A DNA stretch of 64,000 nt, from assembly GCF_001542405.1 (NCBI RefSeq), contig NZ_LNCD01000070.1, positions 1-64,000 of the forward strand. Reading direction: 5' to 3'. A program made the position numbers and the translations under genes. Below, in pieces: positions 18,553 through 27,015 of this stretch. A model generated the notes under the pieces. The model searched no databases. It worked only from the letters and a program-made list of their open reading frames with translations, and was not told the origin of the DNA. How positions within the stretch are numbered: position 1 is the first letter of the stretch; the number at the start of each line of letters is the position of its first letter. The DNA comes from Rhizobium altiplani (lineage in GTDB: Bacteria > Pseudomonadota > Alphaproteobacteria > Rhizobiales > Rhizobiaceae).

Positions 18553-20181
18553 CTACTGCTCGCCCTTAGCATCGATCATGGCGACCAGCGTCTGGAGGCG
18601 ATCCGCCTCATAGGACGGTTTGTCGGGACGCAGGCGGGAGATCCGCGGAAAGCGCATCGCCACGCCCGATTTGTGGCGGGTGGAGCGATTGATGCCTTCG
18701 AAAGCGACTTCGACAACAAAACCGAAATCCTTGTCTGCCCTGACGGCCCGCACCGGACCGAAGCGCTCCGTCGTATTGTTGCGCACGAACTTGTCCAGCA
18801 ATTCCAGCTCGGCATCGGTGAAGCCGAAATAGGCCTTGCCGACCGGCACCAGTTGTTCTCCCTCCGGCGTTTCGGTCCAGACGCCGAAGGTGAAATCGGA
18901 ATAATAGCTGGAGCGCTTGCCGTGGCCGCGCTGCGCATACATCAGCACGGCGTCGACGTTATAGGGATTGCGCTTCCACTTGAACCACGGACCCTTCAGC
19001 CGCCCGGCCTGATAGACACTGTCGCGGCGCTTGATCATCACCCCTTCAATGACAGGATTTGGCGGTGACGAGCGCAGCTGATCCAGTTCGTTCCACGACG
19101 AGAACTCGACCAGGGGTGAAAGATCGAAACGGTCGTGCGGCGCATGATCGATGACCTCCGCAAGACGCGCGCGGCGATCGACATAGGAGCGGCCGCGTAT
19201 GTCCTCTTCCCGATCGAACAGCAGGTCGTAGGCACGGATGAAGGCCGGATACTCGTCGAGCATCTTCACCGTCACCGTCTTGCGGTTCAGACGTTGCTGC
19301 AGATCGGAGAAGGTACGCGTCGGGCTGTTCGAACGGGTGGTTCCGCCAACGAGGAGTTCACCGTCCATCACCCCGTCGAAGTTGATCGAATCGACGATAT
19401 CGGGAAACGCGCCTGAGATATCGTCGCCGGAACGCGAATAGATCTTGCGCGTGTCGCCGGAGCGCGACAGCTGCACGCGAATGCCGTCCCATTTCCACTC
19501 GGCGGCATAGTCGGACGGGTTGAGCTGTTCGAGATCCCCCTCCTCCACCGGATTGGCGAGCATGACGGAATGGAAGATCGCCGGCGTCGCCAGCACCGGC
19601 TTGTCACCTTGCCCTTCCAGCCAGCGAAACAGCGGTTCGTAGGGCGGCTGCAGACCATGCCAGAGCGTCTCGATTTCGGTCACATCGCGGCCGCCCATAT
19701 CGGCGAGCGCCTGTTTCGCCAGACGGGACGAGACCCCAATGCGGAGCGCCCCGGTCGCAAGCTTGATGAAGGCGAAGCGACCTGATGTGTCCAGCCGATC
19801 GAGCAGGTCGCGCACGAAGCTGCGAACCTCGGTGCGCCCAAGCGCGTTCATCTGCCTGACGACATCGCCAAGCCGTGGCTGGGCGAGCGCCGACCGCTCG
19901 ATGTCCTTCTCGGCGTCCCAGACAAGGGAGATCGTCTCGGCGAGATCGCCGACATAATCATAGGAATAGCGGAAGAGCACTTCATCCATCCGCTCCAGCA
20001 CCAGCTCGCGCAGCATGGCCGGCTTGACGTTGCGCACTTCAAGCGTGCCGGCAATGGCGGCGAGACCGTAGCCGCGATCCGGATCCGGGGTGTCGCAGAA
20101 GTAGTCGGAAAGCAGTTTCAGCTTGTCGTTGCGGCTGGGGGTGAGCACGAGGCGGTCGAGAAGGTCGGAGAATGCTTTCAT
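18553..20181 (-). CDS. ATP-dependent DNA ligase (cisplatin damage response type)
   Basis: A 542-residue ATP-dependent ligase with an N-terminal helical DNA-binding domain (about 1-200), the adenylation motif EWKWDGIR with catalytic Lys230, DGELL, the motif EGVMIKRRDSVYQAGRLKGPWFKWKR and a C-terminal OB domain. It belongs to the group encoded beside an MBL-fold exonuclease. Its start shares one base with the stop of the upstream exonuclease gene (TGATG), a sign of translational coupling. The pair is thought to act in repair of damaged or cross-linked DNA. Confidence 0.92.
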   Translation of the reverse strand: MKAFSDLLDRLVLTPSRNDKLKLLSDYFCDTPDPDRGYGLAAIAGTLEVRNVKPAMLRELVLERMDEVLFRYSYDYVGDLAETISLVWDAEKDIERSALAQPRLGDVVRQMNALGRTEVRSFVRDLLDRLDTSGRFAFIKLATGALRIGVSSRLAKQALADMGGRDVTEIETLWHGLQPPYEPLFRWLEGQGDKPVLATPAIFHSVMLANPVEEGDLEQLNPSDYAAEWKWDGIRVQLSRSGDTRKIYSRSGDDISGAFPDIVDSINFDGVMDGELLVGGTTRSNSPTRTFSDLQQRLNRKTVTVKMLDEYPAFIRAYDLLFDREEDIRGRSYVDRRARLAEVIDHAPHDRFDLSPLVEFSSWNELDQLRSSPPNPVIEGVMIKRRDSVYQAGRLKGPWFKWKRNPYNVDAVLMYAQRGHGKRSSYYSDFTFGVWTETPEGEQLVPVGKAYFGFTDAELELLDKFVRNNTTERFGPVRAVRADKDFGFVVEVAFEGINRSTRHKSGVAMRFPRISRLRPDKPSYEADRLQTLVAMIDAKGEQ

Positions 20182-21191
20182 CAGTCGGCCTCGTCTTCAT
20201 AACCGACCAGGTGCAGCGGCCGGGCCTTGATGCCCTGCAACTGGCACCAGCGAACCAGCGCCTCCTCGCGACCATGCGTCACCCACACTTCCTCGGGGCG
20301 CAGATCACTGATCGTCTCCGTCAATTCCGGCCAGTCGCAATGGTCGGAGATAACAAGCGGCAGTTCGACGCCCTGCTGCTTGGCACGCTGACGCACCATC
20401 ATCCACCCCGAGGCGAATGCGGGCAGCGGTTCATTGAAGCGCCGCGCCCAGCGGTCGGCGAAGGCGGAGGACGGGCCGACGACGATGGCTCCCTTGAAGG
20501 CGGACTTGTCGCGGCTCTCGATGGTCGCCGGGCGAAGCTCACCAAGGTCGATGCCCTGTTCTACATAGTAGTCGCAGAGCTTTTCCATCGCGCCGTGGAT
20601 ATAGATCGGCTGGTCAAAGCCGGTATCGCGCAGCAAGCGGATGACGCGCTGCGCCTTGCCGAGCGCATAGGCACCGATCAGATGCGTGCGCTCCGGAAAT
20701 TGCCGCAGCGACGCATAAAGCTTGCCCATTTCATCGACGGGATCTGGGTGGTGGAATACCGGGAGTCCGAAGGTGGCCTCGGTGATGAAGACATCGCAGG
20801 GCACCGGCACGTAGGCGGCGCATGTCGGGTCTGCCCGCCGCTTGTAATCGCCCGAGACGACGATGCGGGTACCGCTCTTCTCGATGGCGATCTGTGCCGA
20901 GCCGAGCACATGGCCAGCCGGATGAAAGCTGACCTTTACGCCGTTAATCAGGATCTCCTCGCCGAAAGCGGCAGCCTGTTCGCTTGCGCAGAATCCATCG
21001 CCATAGCGGATCTGCATGATGTCGAGCGTCTGGCGTGTCGCAAGCACGTTTGCATGGCCGGGCCGCGCGTGATCGGAATGACCGTGGGTGATCAGGGCTC
21101 GCTCGACCGGCCGCACGGGATCCACATAGAATCCTCCCTCGGGACAATAGAGCCCCTCGGGGGCGGGATAGAGCAATGCATCTGGTCTCAT
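20181..21191 (-). CDS. Ligase-associated DNA exonuclease (MBL/beta-CASP fold)
   Basis: A 336-residue metallo-beta-lactamase-fold nuclease with the metal motif THGHSDHARPGH at residues 35-46, the second-shell segment FHPAGHVLGSAQI, VVSGDYKRR and VTHGREEALVRW near the C-terminus. It resembles RNA 3'-processing factors, but this group pairs with ATP-dependent ligases and works as a DNA exonuclease. It is transcribed first and overlaps the ligase start by one base. The usual companion genes for an Lhr-type helicase and a phosphoesterase are not next to it. Confidence 0.9.
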   Translation of the reverse strand: MRPDALLYPAPEGLYCPEGGFYVDPVRPVERALITHGHSDHARPGHANVLATRQTLDIMQIRYGDGFCASEQAAAFGEEILINGVKVSFHPAGHVLGSAQIAIEKSGTRIVVSGDYKRRADPTCAAYVPVPCDVFITEATFGLPVFHHPDPVDEMGKLYASLRQFPERTHLIGAYALGKAQRVIRLLRDTGFDQPIYIHGAMEKLCDYYVEQGIDLGELRPATIESRDKSAFKGAIVVGPSSAFADRWARRFNEPLPAFASGWMMVRQRAKQQGVELPLVISDHCDWPELTETISDLRPEEVWVTHGREEALVRWCQLQGIKARPLHLVGYEDEAD

Positions 21192-21301
21192 GCCTGCAAA
21201 GATAGCGGGAAAGGACGGAAGGGCCAGTGGGCGACGGGAAGATGCCTATCTGTACCAAAATGAAACAGGCGCGCCGGCACGTTTCCTGCAAGGCGGTCGA
21301 A

Positions 21302-22678
21302 ATGAAGGAAAGTCCGTTAACCTCCCGTCGTGACCTGCTCCGTCTTGCGGGAGCATCCGCCTTTGCGCTGATGGCATCGCGCAGCTTCGCGACAACGCGC
21401 GATGGTGGCCTGCGCGGCGCGATTGACGCGGGAGATTACCAGCCAACGCCAGGCGCGCCGGACCGCAAGCGCGTCAGCCTGCAGAAGATGATCGACCAAG
21501 CGGCGGCGGAGAACGCACCGGTTTTCCTGCCACCAGGCACCTACAAGGCTTCCAATCTCGTACTGCGGGAGAATACGCGCATCACCGGCGTTCCCGGCGT
21601 ATCGCGCATCGTCTACACCGGCGGCGGCAACCTCTTCAGCGCTGAGAAGGTCAAGAACATCGAACTCTCGAACATCATCATCGACGGGCAGAATCGTTCG
21701 CTCGGTGATGATGCCGGCGGGCTGCTGCAATTCACCGGCGTCGCCGAGGTAATCATCGACAATTGCGAGATCGCCGCCAGCCGCAAACATGCCGTTCGAC
21801 TGGAGCGATGCGGCGGCCGGATTACGGGCAGCCGCATATCGGGTGCAGGCCAATCCGGCATCTACGCCGTCGAATCCGACGCGCTTTCGATCACCGGCAA
21901 CGAGGTCTTCGACTGCGGCAATGGCGGTATTCTCGTGCATCGCTGGACGAAGGCGGCTGATAACAGCGTCGTCAACGGCAACCGCATCTACCGGATCAAG
22001 GCCAATGACGGCGGCACCGGCCAAAACGGCAACGGCATCAATATCTTCCGCGCTGACAACGTCATGGTCGCAAACAATCACGTGTCGGACTGCGCATTTA
22101 CCGCCATCCGCGCCAATTCGGCCTCGGATATCCAGATCACAGGCAACCAATGCCAGCGTTCGGGCGAGACCGCTGTTTATGTCGAGTTCGAGTTTGTGGG
22201 CGCTGTCGTGTCCAACAACATGGTGGACGGTGCGGCGAACGGCATCTCGATCGCCAATTTCGACCAGGGCGGCAGGCTGGCGAGCGTTACCGGCAACGTC
22301 GTGCGTAACCTGACGCTCAAGGGTCCCTACGAGCACGAGGTCGGCTTCGGCATCGGCATTGCCGCCGAGGCGGATACACTGGTCTCCGGCAACATCATCG
22401 AAGGTGCGCCACGCTGGGGCATGCAGCTCGGCTGGGGACCCTATCTCCGCAACCTCGTCGTGACCGGAAATATCATCCGCAAGGCCCCGATCGGCTGCGC
22501 GGTCTCGGTGGCGGAAGGTGCAGGCGCGGCCATCATCACCGACAACGTGTTTCAGGAAACGCCCTGTGGTGCCGTCCTCGGCTTCGAATGGGACAGGAAG
22601 GTGTCCGGCGAGCTGGCGACCGCGGGCGCTGCCTCGCGCTTTGCGCAGCTGACGGTCGAGCGCAACCGCATCTCCTGA
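21302..22678 (+). CDS. Tat-exported right-handed beta-helix repeat protein (TIGR03808-like)
   Basis: A 458-residue protein with a clear twin-arginine leader (SRRDLLRLAGASAFALMASRSFA) followed by a right-handed beta-helix of parallel repeats such as ISGAGQSGIYAVESDALSITGNEVFDCGNGGILVH. It matches the TIGR03808 type of Tat-translocated repeat proteins common in rhizobia. Beta-helices of this kind often bind or cleave polysaccharides, but I see no proven lyase motif. The start at 21302 puts the RR motif near residue 9-10. It is divergent from the exonuclease gene. Confidence 0.85.
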   Translation: MKESPLTSRRDLLRLAGASAFALMASRSFATTRDGGLRGAIDAGDYQPTPGAPDRKRVSLQKMIDQAAAENAPVFLPPGTYKASNLVLRENTRITGVPGVSRIVYTGGGNLFSAEKVKNIELSNIIIDGQNRSLGDDAGGLLQFTGVAEVIIDNCEIAASRKHAVRLERCGGRITGSRISGAGQSGIYAVESDALSITGNEVFDCGNGGILVHRWTKAADNSVVNGNRIYRIKANDGGTGQNGNGINIFRADNVMVANNHVSDCAFTAIRANSASDIQITGNQCQRSGETAVYVEFEFVGAVVSNNMVDGAANGISIANFDQGGRLASVTGNVVRNLTLKGPYEHEVGFGIGIAAEADTLVSGNIIEGAPRWGMQLGWGPYLRNLVVTGNIIRKAPIGCAVSVAEGAGAAIITDNVFQETPCGAVLGFEWDRKVSGELATAGAASRFAQLTVERNRIS

Positions 22679-22777
22679 AAAGCATCAAAAGCTTTCATCG
22701 ATTCATAAGGCTTGGCGGCTTCCGCTGCGACGCTTCGGCTCCTACCCTGCGCCCAGCCGAACAAGGGGTACATCGAG

Positions 22778-23437
22778 ATGCTGACAATTTACGGAGTTTA
22801 TCGCTCGCGCGCCTCGCGCGTTTACTGGATGGCTGAGGAACTGGGTCTCGAATTCGAGTCCCTGCGGGTCATTCAGGCAAGGCGACTTGCCAATCCGCTT
22901 GCCGCCGATGCGCCTATCAATACCCTGTCGCCTGATTTCCTGGCGGTCAATCCGATGGCGCTGATCCCCAGCATCAAGGACGACGACCTCGTCATGCATG
23001 AGTCGCTTGCCATTACCCTTTACCTCGCCCGCAAGCATGGCGGACCACTGGCCGGCCAAACCGTCGCGGAAGACGGTTTGATGACGATGTGGACCATTTG
23101 GGCGGCCACCGAGGTTGAGCCGCATACGGTGAAGATCGTCTATGTCTATGACGACGAGAAGCAAAACAGCGACGAGGGCAAGGCAACGATCAGCGTCGCC
23201 GTCCGATCGCTGAAGAAGGCGTTCGCGACGCTCGACAAGCATCTGGCGACCAACGAATACGTTGTCGGCAACCGCTTCACCGCAGCTGATCTCAATATCG
23301 CGGAAGTTCTTCGCTACGCGCAGACGGAACAGGCGCTGTTCGACGCCCATCCCAATGTCAGCGCCTGGATCAAGCGCTGCCAGTCACGGCCGGCCTATAT
23401 CGCGATGCAGGCGACGCGGTCGCAGGAACCGGTTTGA
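22778..23437 (+). CDS. Glutathione S-transferase family protein
   Basis: A 219-residue GST with a thioredoxin-like N-terminal domain ([27 protein letters not shown]), the cis-Pro segment [25 protein letters not shown] and a helical C-terminal domain ending [14 protein letters not shown]. The Ser in SRAS is a candidate glutathione-activating residue. Its stop codon directly abuts the stop of the convergent LysR gene. Substrate unknown. Confidence 0.88.
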   Translation: MLTIYGVYRSRASRVYWMAEELGLEFESLRVIQARRLANPLAADAPINTLSPDFLAVNPMALIPSIKDDDLVMHESLAITLYLARKHGGPLAGQTVAEDGLMTMWTIWAATEVEPHTVKIVYVYDDEKQNSDEGKATISVAVRSLKKAFATLDKHLATNEYVVGNRFTAADLNIAEVLRYAQTEQALFDAHPNVSAWIKRCQSRPAYIAMQATRSQEPV

Positions 23438-24334
23438 TCAGGGAAAGAGCTTGAGGGTGCTGGCCATTTCCTCGCGGATCCAGGCCTTGAAATCCTTCAC
23501 CTTCTTGGGTTCGCGCGCGCCTTCGGCCGTTACGAAATAGTGGCCGAAGCCGGTTTTCGCGCGAATGCCGAAAGGCGCAACCAGCTGCCCCTGCTGCAGG
23601 GCAAAGTCCGCGAGCGTCTGCCAGGCGAGCATGACGCCCTGCCCTGCGATAGCCGCATCGAGGCAGAGCGAGGCATCGTTGAAGACGTGGCGCGTCTCGA
23701 GCGTCGCGCCCGACAATCCGGCCTCTCGCATCCACACTTCCCAAGTGAACATGGCGTGACCGTCGATGACCGCCGGCAGCGACAGTATATCGGCGGGCTC
23801 GTGCAGTCGCGCCGCCATAGCGGGCGAGCAGACCGGGAAGACCTGCTGCTGCAGCAGCAGTTCGGCCTTTACGTCCGACCACTGACCGTTGCCGACGCGG
23901 ATGCCGACATCGACATCGCAGAGCGCCGGATTGACGAGCCGGGTGGTGGCATCCATCCGCAGGCTGATCTCAGGATGCCGTTCGGCAAAGCGATCGAGCC
24001 GATAGACAAGCCAGCGCGCGGCAAAGACCGGCGCCACAGAGATCGTCAGAATGCTGTCGTCCCGCCGCTGCGTCGTCGCGACGGCCTGCGACAGCGCATT
24101 GAAGCCCTCGGTCAGGCCGGCCAGCAGGCGCGTGCCCGCCTCAGTCGCGACCATGCCTTTTGGCGTGCGCTCGAAGATCACGTGGTCGAGCTGCGCTTCG
24201 GCCTTGATGACCTGTTGGCTGACAGCGCCGATGGAGACGCCCAGTTCCTCTGCGGCGGCCTGTAGGGAGCCAAGCCGGCCGACAGCCTCGAGCGCGCGCA
24301 ATCCGTTCAAGTGAACCGAGTTCAGGTTTCTCAT
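23438..24334 (-). CDS. LysR family regulator, GcvA-like
   Basis: A 298-residue LysR protein with a helix-turn-helix at about residues 20-40 (AVGRLGSLQAAAEELGVSIGAVSQQVIKAEAQL) and a periplasmic-binding-like effector domain including LTISVAPVFAARWLVYRLDRF, as in GcvA/AmpR-type regulators. It may control itself and the divergent small gene; a 15-bp inverted repeat lies 19 nt before its start. The convergent GST gene is another possible target. Effector unknown. Confidence 0.9.
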   Translation of the reverse strand: MRNLNSVHLNGLRALEAVGRLGSLQAAAEELGVSIGAVSQQVIKAEAQLDHVIFERTPKGMVATEAGTRLLAGLTEGFNALSQAVATTQRRDDSILTISVAPVFAARWLVYRLDRFAERHPEISLRMDATTRLVNPALCDVDVGIRVGNGQWSDVKAELLLQQQVFPVCSPAMAARLHEPADILSLPAVIDGHAMFTWEVWMREAGLSGATLETRHVFNDASLCLDAAIAGQGVMLAWQTLADFALQQGQLVAPFGIRAKTGFGHYFVTAEGAREPKKVKDFKAWIREEMASTLKLFP

Positions 24335-24352
24335 ATAGTTTTTCTATACCGA

Positions 24353-24367
24353 GAGATTGGTAATCTC
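24353..24367. promoter_or_regulatory. LysR binding-site candidate
   Basis: GAGATT-GGT-AATCTC is a perfect inverted repeat in the divergent promoter region between the LysR gene and a small hypothetical gene, consistent with a LysR-type site. Confidence 0.5.
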
Positions 24368-24454
24368 AATTGAAACCTGGCTGGCCGCCCGCGATAATCC
24401 GCCTGTGTTGAACAGATGCTCCGTTCGCCATTCTCGAAGGAAGCGAGGCGCGCC

Positions 24455-24643
24455 ATGCAAATACTAAAGTTTTTCTTGAGCGTGGAAACAATCGAACCGC
24501 CCTACAGCGCGGACAGCAAGCGGGATCCGCTCTACCATCCCGAACTGGCCCGCATGTCACCGACGGCGTTGGCAGACCTGCCGCTCGGCCCGCAACCACG
24601 CGCGCCCGAGCAGGAACCGCTACAGCTCGCAAAGTGCGCATAG
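24455..24643 (+). CDS. Small hypothetical protein, 62 residues
   Basis: Begins MQILKFFLSVETIEPPYSADSK and is rich in Pro, with acidic and basic residues mixed. There is no signal peptide or known motif. The AAGGAAGCGAGG upstream is a strong ribosome site, which supports translation. It is divergent from the LysR gene and probably its regulatory target. I do not recognise the family. Confidence 0.6.
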   Translation: MQILKFFLSVETIEPPYSADSKRDPLYHPELARMSPTALADLPLGPQPRAPEQEPLQLAKCA

Positions 24644-24693
24644 CCCGGTAAAATCTGCTAGTCTTGGCCCGCTTCAGTTTCGAGCGGGCTCAC

Positions 24694-25044
24694 ATGACCA
24701 GTGTCGATACGATCTTTGCGCGCCTCAAGCGTCTTTCGGCGGAAGCCAATCTGCCTGACGTCGAGGAGAGCACGTCCTACGGTAACCCGGCGCTGAAAGT
24801 CGGCGGCAAATCATTCGCGGCGGTCAAGAACAACGAGACCATCGTGCTCTGCATCTCGATCGACGACAAGGAACGGCTGATCGAGATGGCGCCCGAGATC
24901 TACTATCAGACACCCCACTATATCGGCTGGCCGTATATGCCCCTGCACGCCGCGATGATCAGCGACGCCGAACTGAAGGAACGGCTGATCGGCGCGTGGC
25001 GGTTCCGCGCGCCAAAGAGGCTTGCCGCGAATTTTCATGGCTGA
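24694..25044 (+). CDS. MmcQ/YjbR family protein
   Basis: A 116-residue protein with the YjbR/CyaY-like fold pattern: EESTSYGNPALKVGGKSFAAVKNNETIVLCIS, a central ERLIEMAPEIYYQTPHYIGWPYM and a C-terminal AWRFRAPKRLAA. The family is predicted to bind DNA, but its role is not established. The start at 24694 omits a ten-residue extension that lacks a ribosome site. Confidence 0.8.
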   Translation: MTSVDTIFARLKRLSAEANLPDVEESTSYGNPALKVGGKSFAAVKNNETIVLCISIDDKERLIEMAPEIYYQTPHYIGWPYMPLHAAMISDAELKERLIGAWRFRAPKRLAANFHG

Positions 25045-25071
25045 TGTGCCCGGCGGCCGGGCGACGTCTGT

Positions 25072-25689
25072 TTAGGCCTGTTCGCGCTCCAATGCCCGCA
25101 GCACGGCCGCGCGCTCCATCATCTGCGCATAGTGCGCCGTCGCTTTCCGGAAGCGGGCCGGATCGACGCCATCGGACCGCAGCCAGCCGGTCATGACAAA
25201 GAGGTAGGGATCGGCGACCGAATAGTACTCGCCCATGACCCATGGGCCCTCCAGCATCTTCGCCTCGATGATCTCGAAGCATTCGGCCATGGTTTGCGGC
25301 ACCTTCGCCTTCATCGCTTCATGGGCTGTCGGATCATCGGCCCACCGGCTGCCCCGGCGGCCGTGCGCGTGGTTCACATGCACGGTCGAGCAAAGATAAT
25401 TGTTGAAGGCCTGCATGCGGGCGAACTCGAAAGGATCAAGCGGGGCCAATTGCGCGGCGGAGGCGACCTGAGCGATATAGGCGAGGATTGCCGGCGTTTC
25501 GGTAATGATGCCGCGATCCGTCACCAGAGCGGGAACCCTGCCCTTGGGATTGATCGCCAGGTACTCGGGAGAACGCTGCTCCGCTTCGGCGAAGTTCAGC
25601 TTCTTCGTTTTGAACTGCAGGCCGGACTCCTCCAGCGCAATGAGGCTTGCGAGCGCGCAGGTATGCGGCGCGTAGTACAGTGTCAGCAT
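25072..25689 (-). CDS. Glutathione S-transferase family protein
   Basis: A 205-residue GST starting MLTLYYAPHTCALASLIALEESGL, the beta-class pattern in which Cys11 in HTCALAS is the likely glutathione-contact residue, with NPKGRVPALVTDRGIITETPAILAYIA as the cis-Pro loop. The C-terminal domain is helical. Distinct from the other GST in this window. Substrate unknown. Confidence 0.88.
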   Translation of the reverse strand: MLTLYYAPHTCALASLIALEESGLQFKTKKLNFAEAEQRSPEYLAINPKGRVPALVTDRGIITETPAILAYIAQVASAAQLAPLDPFEFARMQAFNNYLCSTVHVNHAHGRRGSRWADDPTAHEAMKAKVPQTMAECFEIIEAKMLEGPWVMGEYYSVADPYLFVMTGWLRSDGVDPARFRKATAHYAQMMERAAVLRALEREQA

Positions 25690-25745
25690 GATCGACTCCC
25701 TTCGATGCTGACTTTATAGCGCGGCTCTCCGCAAACGCACAGATC

Positions 25746-25765
25746 GAGGCCGGCGAGCCGGCCTC
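25746..25765. terminator. GC-rich hairpin between a GST gene and the DUF4406 gene
   Basis: GAGGCCGGC (25746-25754) and GCCGGCCTC (25757-25765) form a perfect 9-bp stem with a 2-nt loop. It lies 17 nt past the DUF4406 gene stop. There is no T-run on either strand, so it may terminate weakly or only stabilise the message. Confidence 0.4.
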
Positions 25766-25782
25766 TTAAAAGTCAGGCTGCC

Positions 25783-26142
25783 TCAAGCGCAGCCGGGGAC
25801 ATCCTCGATCCGGTGCCAGACCGGGATGCCGCGTTCGCGGGCGATGCGAACATCATTGTCGGCGCCTTTCGATTCGCCCTCAAGCCGCAGCACGCCATCG
25901 CAAAGCTGCAGCAGGCGGCCGGCAACGGGGTGGAAGATCTCCTCGTAGAGATCATCGCCGACAGCCTTGCCGCCGGCCGCGTTCCACACGGGGAGCGCCA
26001 CCCATTCCCCAATCATCGGTACATGGCCCGCCTGGAACAGCCTGTGCGAGGGCTGCTCCAGCCGCTGCAGATTGGCAGCCATTTTTTCCGGGTCATCCCC
26101 GGTTCCGGACCTGTAGGGACCAGCAATCAAGATCAACATCAT
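25783..26142 (-). CDS. DUF4406 / nucleoside 2-deoxyribosyltransferase-like protein
   Basis: A 119-residue protein with the fold signature LILIAGPYRSG at the N-terminus and SKGADNDVRIARERGIPVW at the C-terminus, as in DUF4406 and nucleoside 2-deoxyribosyltransferase-like proteins. GGAG lies just before the ATG pair. It is divergent from a DeoR regulator, and the shared promoter holds a four-half-site array. This suggests a small enzyme acting on a nucleotide or sugar whose phosphorylated form is sensed by the DeoR protein (inference). Confidence 0.72.
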   Translation of the reverse strand: MMLILIAGPYRSGTGDDPEKMAANLQRLEQPSHRLFQAGHVPMIGEWVALPVWNAAGGKAVGDDLYEEIFHPVAGRLLQLCDGVLRLEGESKGADNDVRIARERGIPVWHRIEDVPGCA

Positions 26143-26166
26143 CAAGCTCCATTTCCCTCGGCTTCA

Positions 26167-26243
26167 TGCACGAGATGGCCGATAACTGCACGATATTTCT
26201 TGAATGTCGATTCATTTCGTGCAATTTCACGATAATTCGTGCA
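26167..26243. promoter_or_regulatory. Symmetrical four-half-site operator array, DeoR type
   Basis: TGCACGA occurs at 26167-26173 and 26187-26193, and its reverse complement TCGTGCA at 26217-26223 and 26237-26243. Each pair is exactly 20 bp apart and all four are symmetrical about 26205. An extra CACGA lies at 26228-26232. The array fills the divergent promoter region between the DUF4406 and DeoR genes. Confidence 0.7.
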
Positions 26244-26259
26244 AATACGGGATGAAGGC

Positions 26260-27015
26260 ATGCTTACGACCCAGCGCAGATCGTTGATCCTCGATATTCT
26301 CAGGCGAGACGGCCAGGTGATTGCCAAACGTGTCGCCGAAGACTTCTCGCTTTCGGAGGACACGATCCGCCGCGACCTCAGGGAGATGGCGGCGGAAGGT
26401 TTGCTGAAGCGGGTTCACGGCGGGGCGATGCCTGTTGCGCCCGAGCTGCCGGATTTCTCGACGCGAAAGAGTGTTTCGTCCGAGGCGAAGTCGCGGTTGG
26501 GACGAAAGGCCGCCTCGCTCGTGCAACCCGGGCAGCTGATCTTTCTGGATGGCGGGACGACGACGGCGGAGATTGCCCGGCAACTGCCGCGCGACTTTGC
26601 GTTCTCGGTCGCGACGCACAGTCCGACGATCGCTGCGGAGCTGGAACACCACCCGACGGCGAGCGTCATCCTGATCGGCGGCAAGCTCTACAAGCACTCG
26701 ATGGTCGCGGTCGGCGCCGTTGCGATGGCCGCGATCTCGCAGCTTCGGCCGGATATGTTCTTTCTCGGCGTGACGGCTGTGCATCCGGTACACGGGCTGT
26801 CGACCGGCGACTTCGAGGAGGCGGCCATCAAGCGGCACATCGCATCCTGCGCGGCCGAAACCTACGTGCCGCTAACGGAGGAGAAGTTCGACCACGTCTC
26901 TCCCTGCCAGGTCCTTCCGATCTCAGGCGTATCAGGGCTGATCGTCGCCTCTGATATCCCAGCGGCAGCCATAGAGCCCTATCGCAATCTTACTGCCGAG
27001 ATCCTCGAAGCATGA
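26260..27015 (+). CDS. DeoR/GlpR family transcriptional regulator
   Basis: A 251-residue DeoR protein. The helix-turn-helix is at about 20-45 (RVAEDFSLSEDTIRRDLREMAAEGLLKRVHGGAM) and the sugar-phosphate sensor domain shows LIFLDGGTTTAEIARQLP, VILIGGKLYKHSMVAVG and FFLGVTAVHPVHGLSTGDFEEAAIKRH. It has Glu-Lys-Phe-Asp (EEKFDHVS) where many relatives have DSSKF. Start chosen at the conserved MLTTQRR. The four-half-site array upstream is its likely operator. Its 3' end overlaps the convergent membrane gene by 26 nt. Confidence 0.9.
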   Translation: MLTTQRRSLILDILRRDGQVIAKRVAEDFSLSEDTIRRDLREMAAEGLLKRVHGGAMPVAPELPDFSTRKSVSSEAKSRLGRKAASLVQPGQLIFLDGGTTTAEIARQLPRDFAFSVATHSPTIAAELEHHPTASVILIGGKLYKHSMVAVGAVAMAAISQLRPDMFFLGVTAVHPVHGLSTGDFEEAAIKRHIASCAAETYVPLTEEKFDHVSPCQVLPISGVSGLIVASDIPAAAIEPYRNLTAEILEA

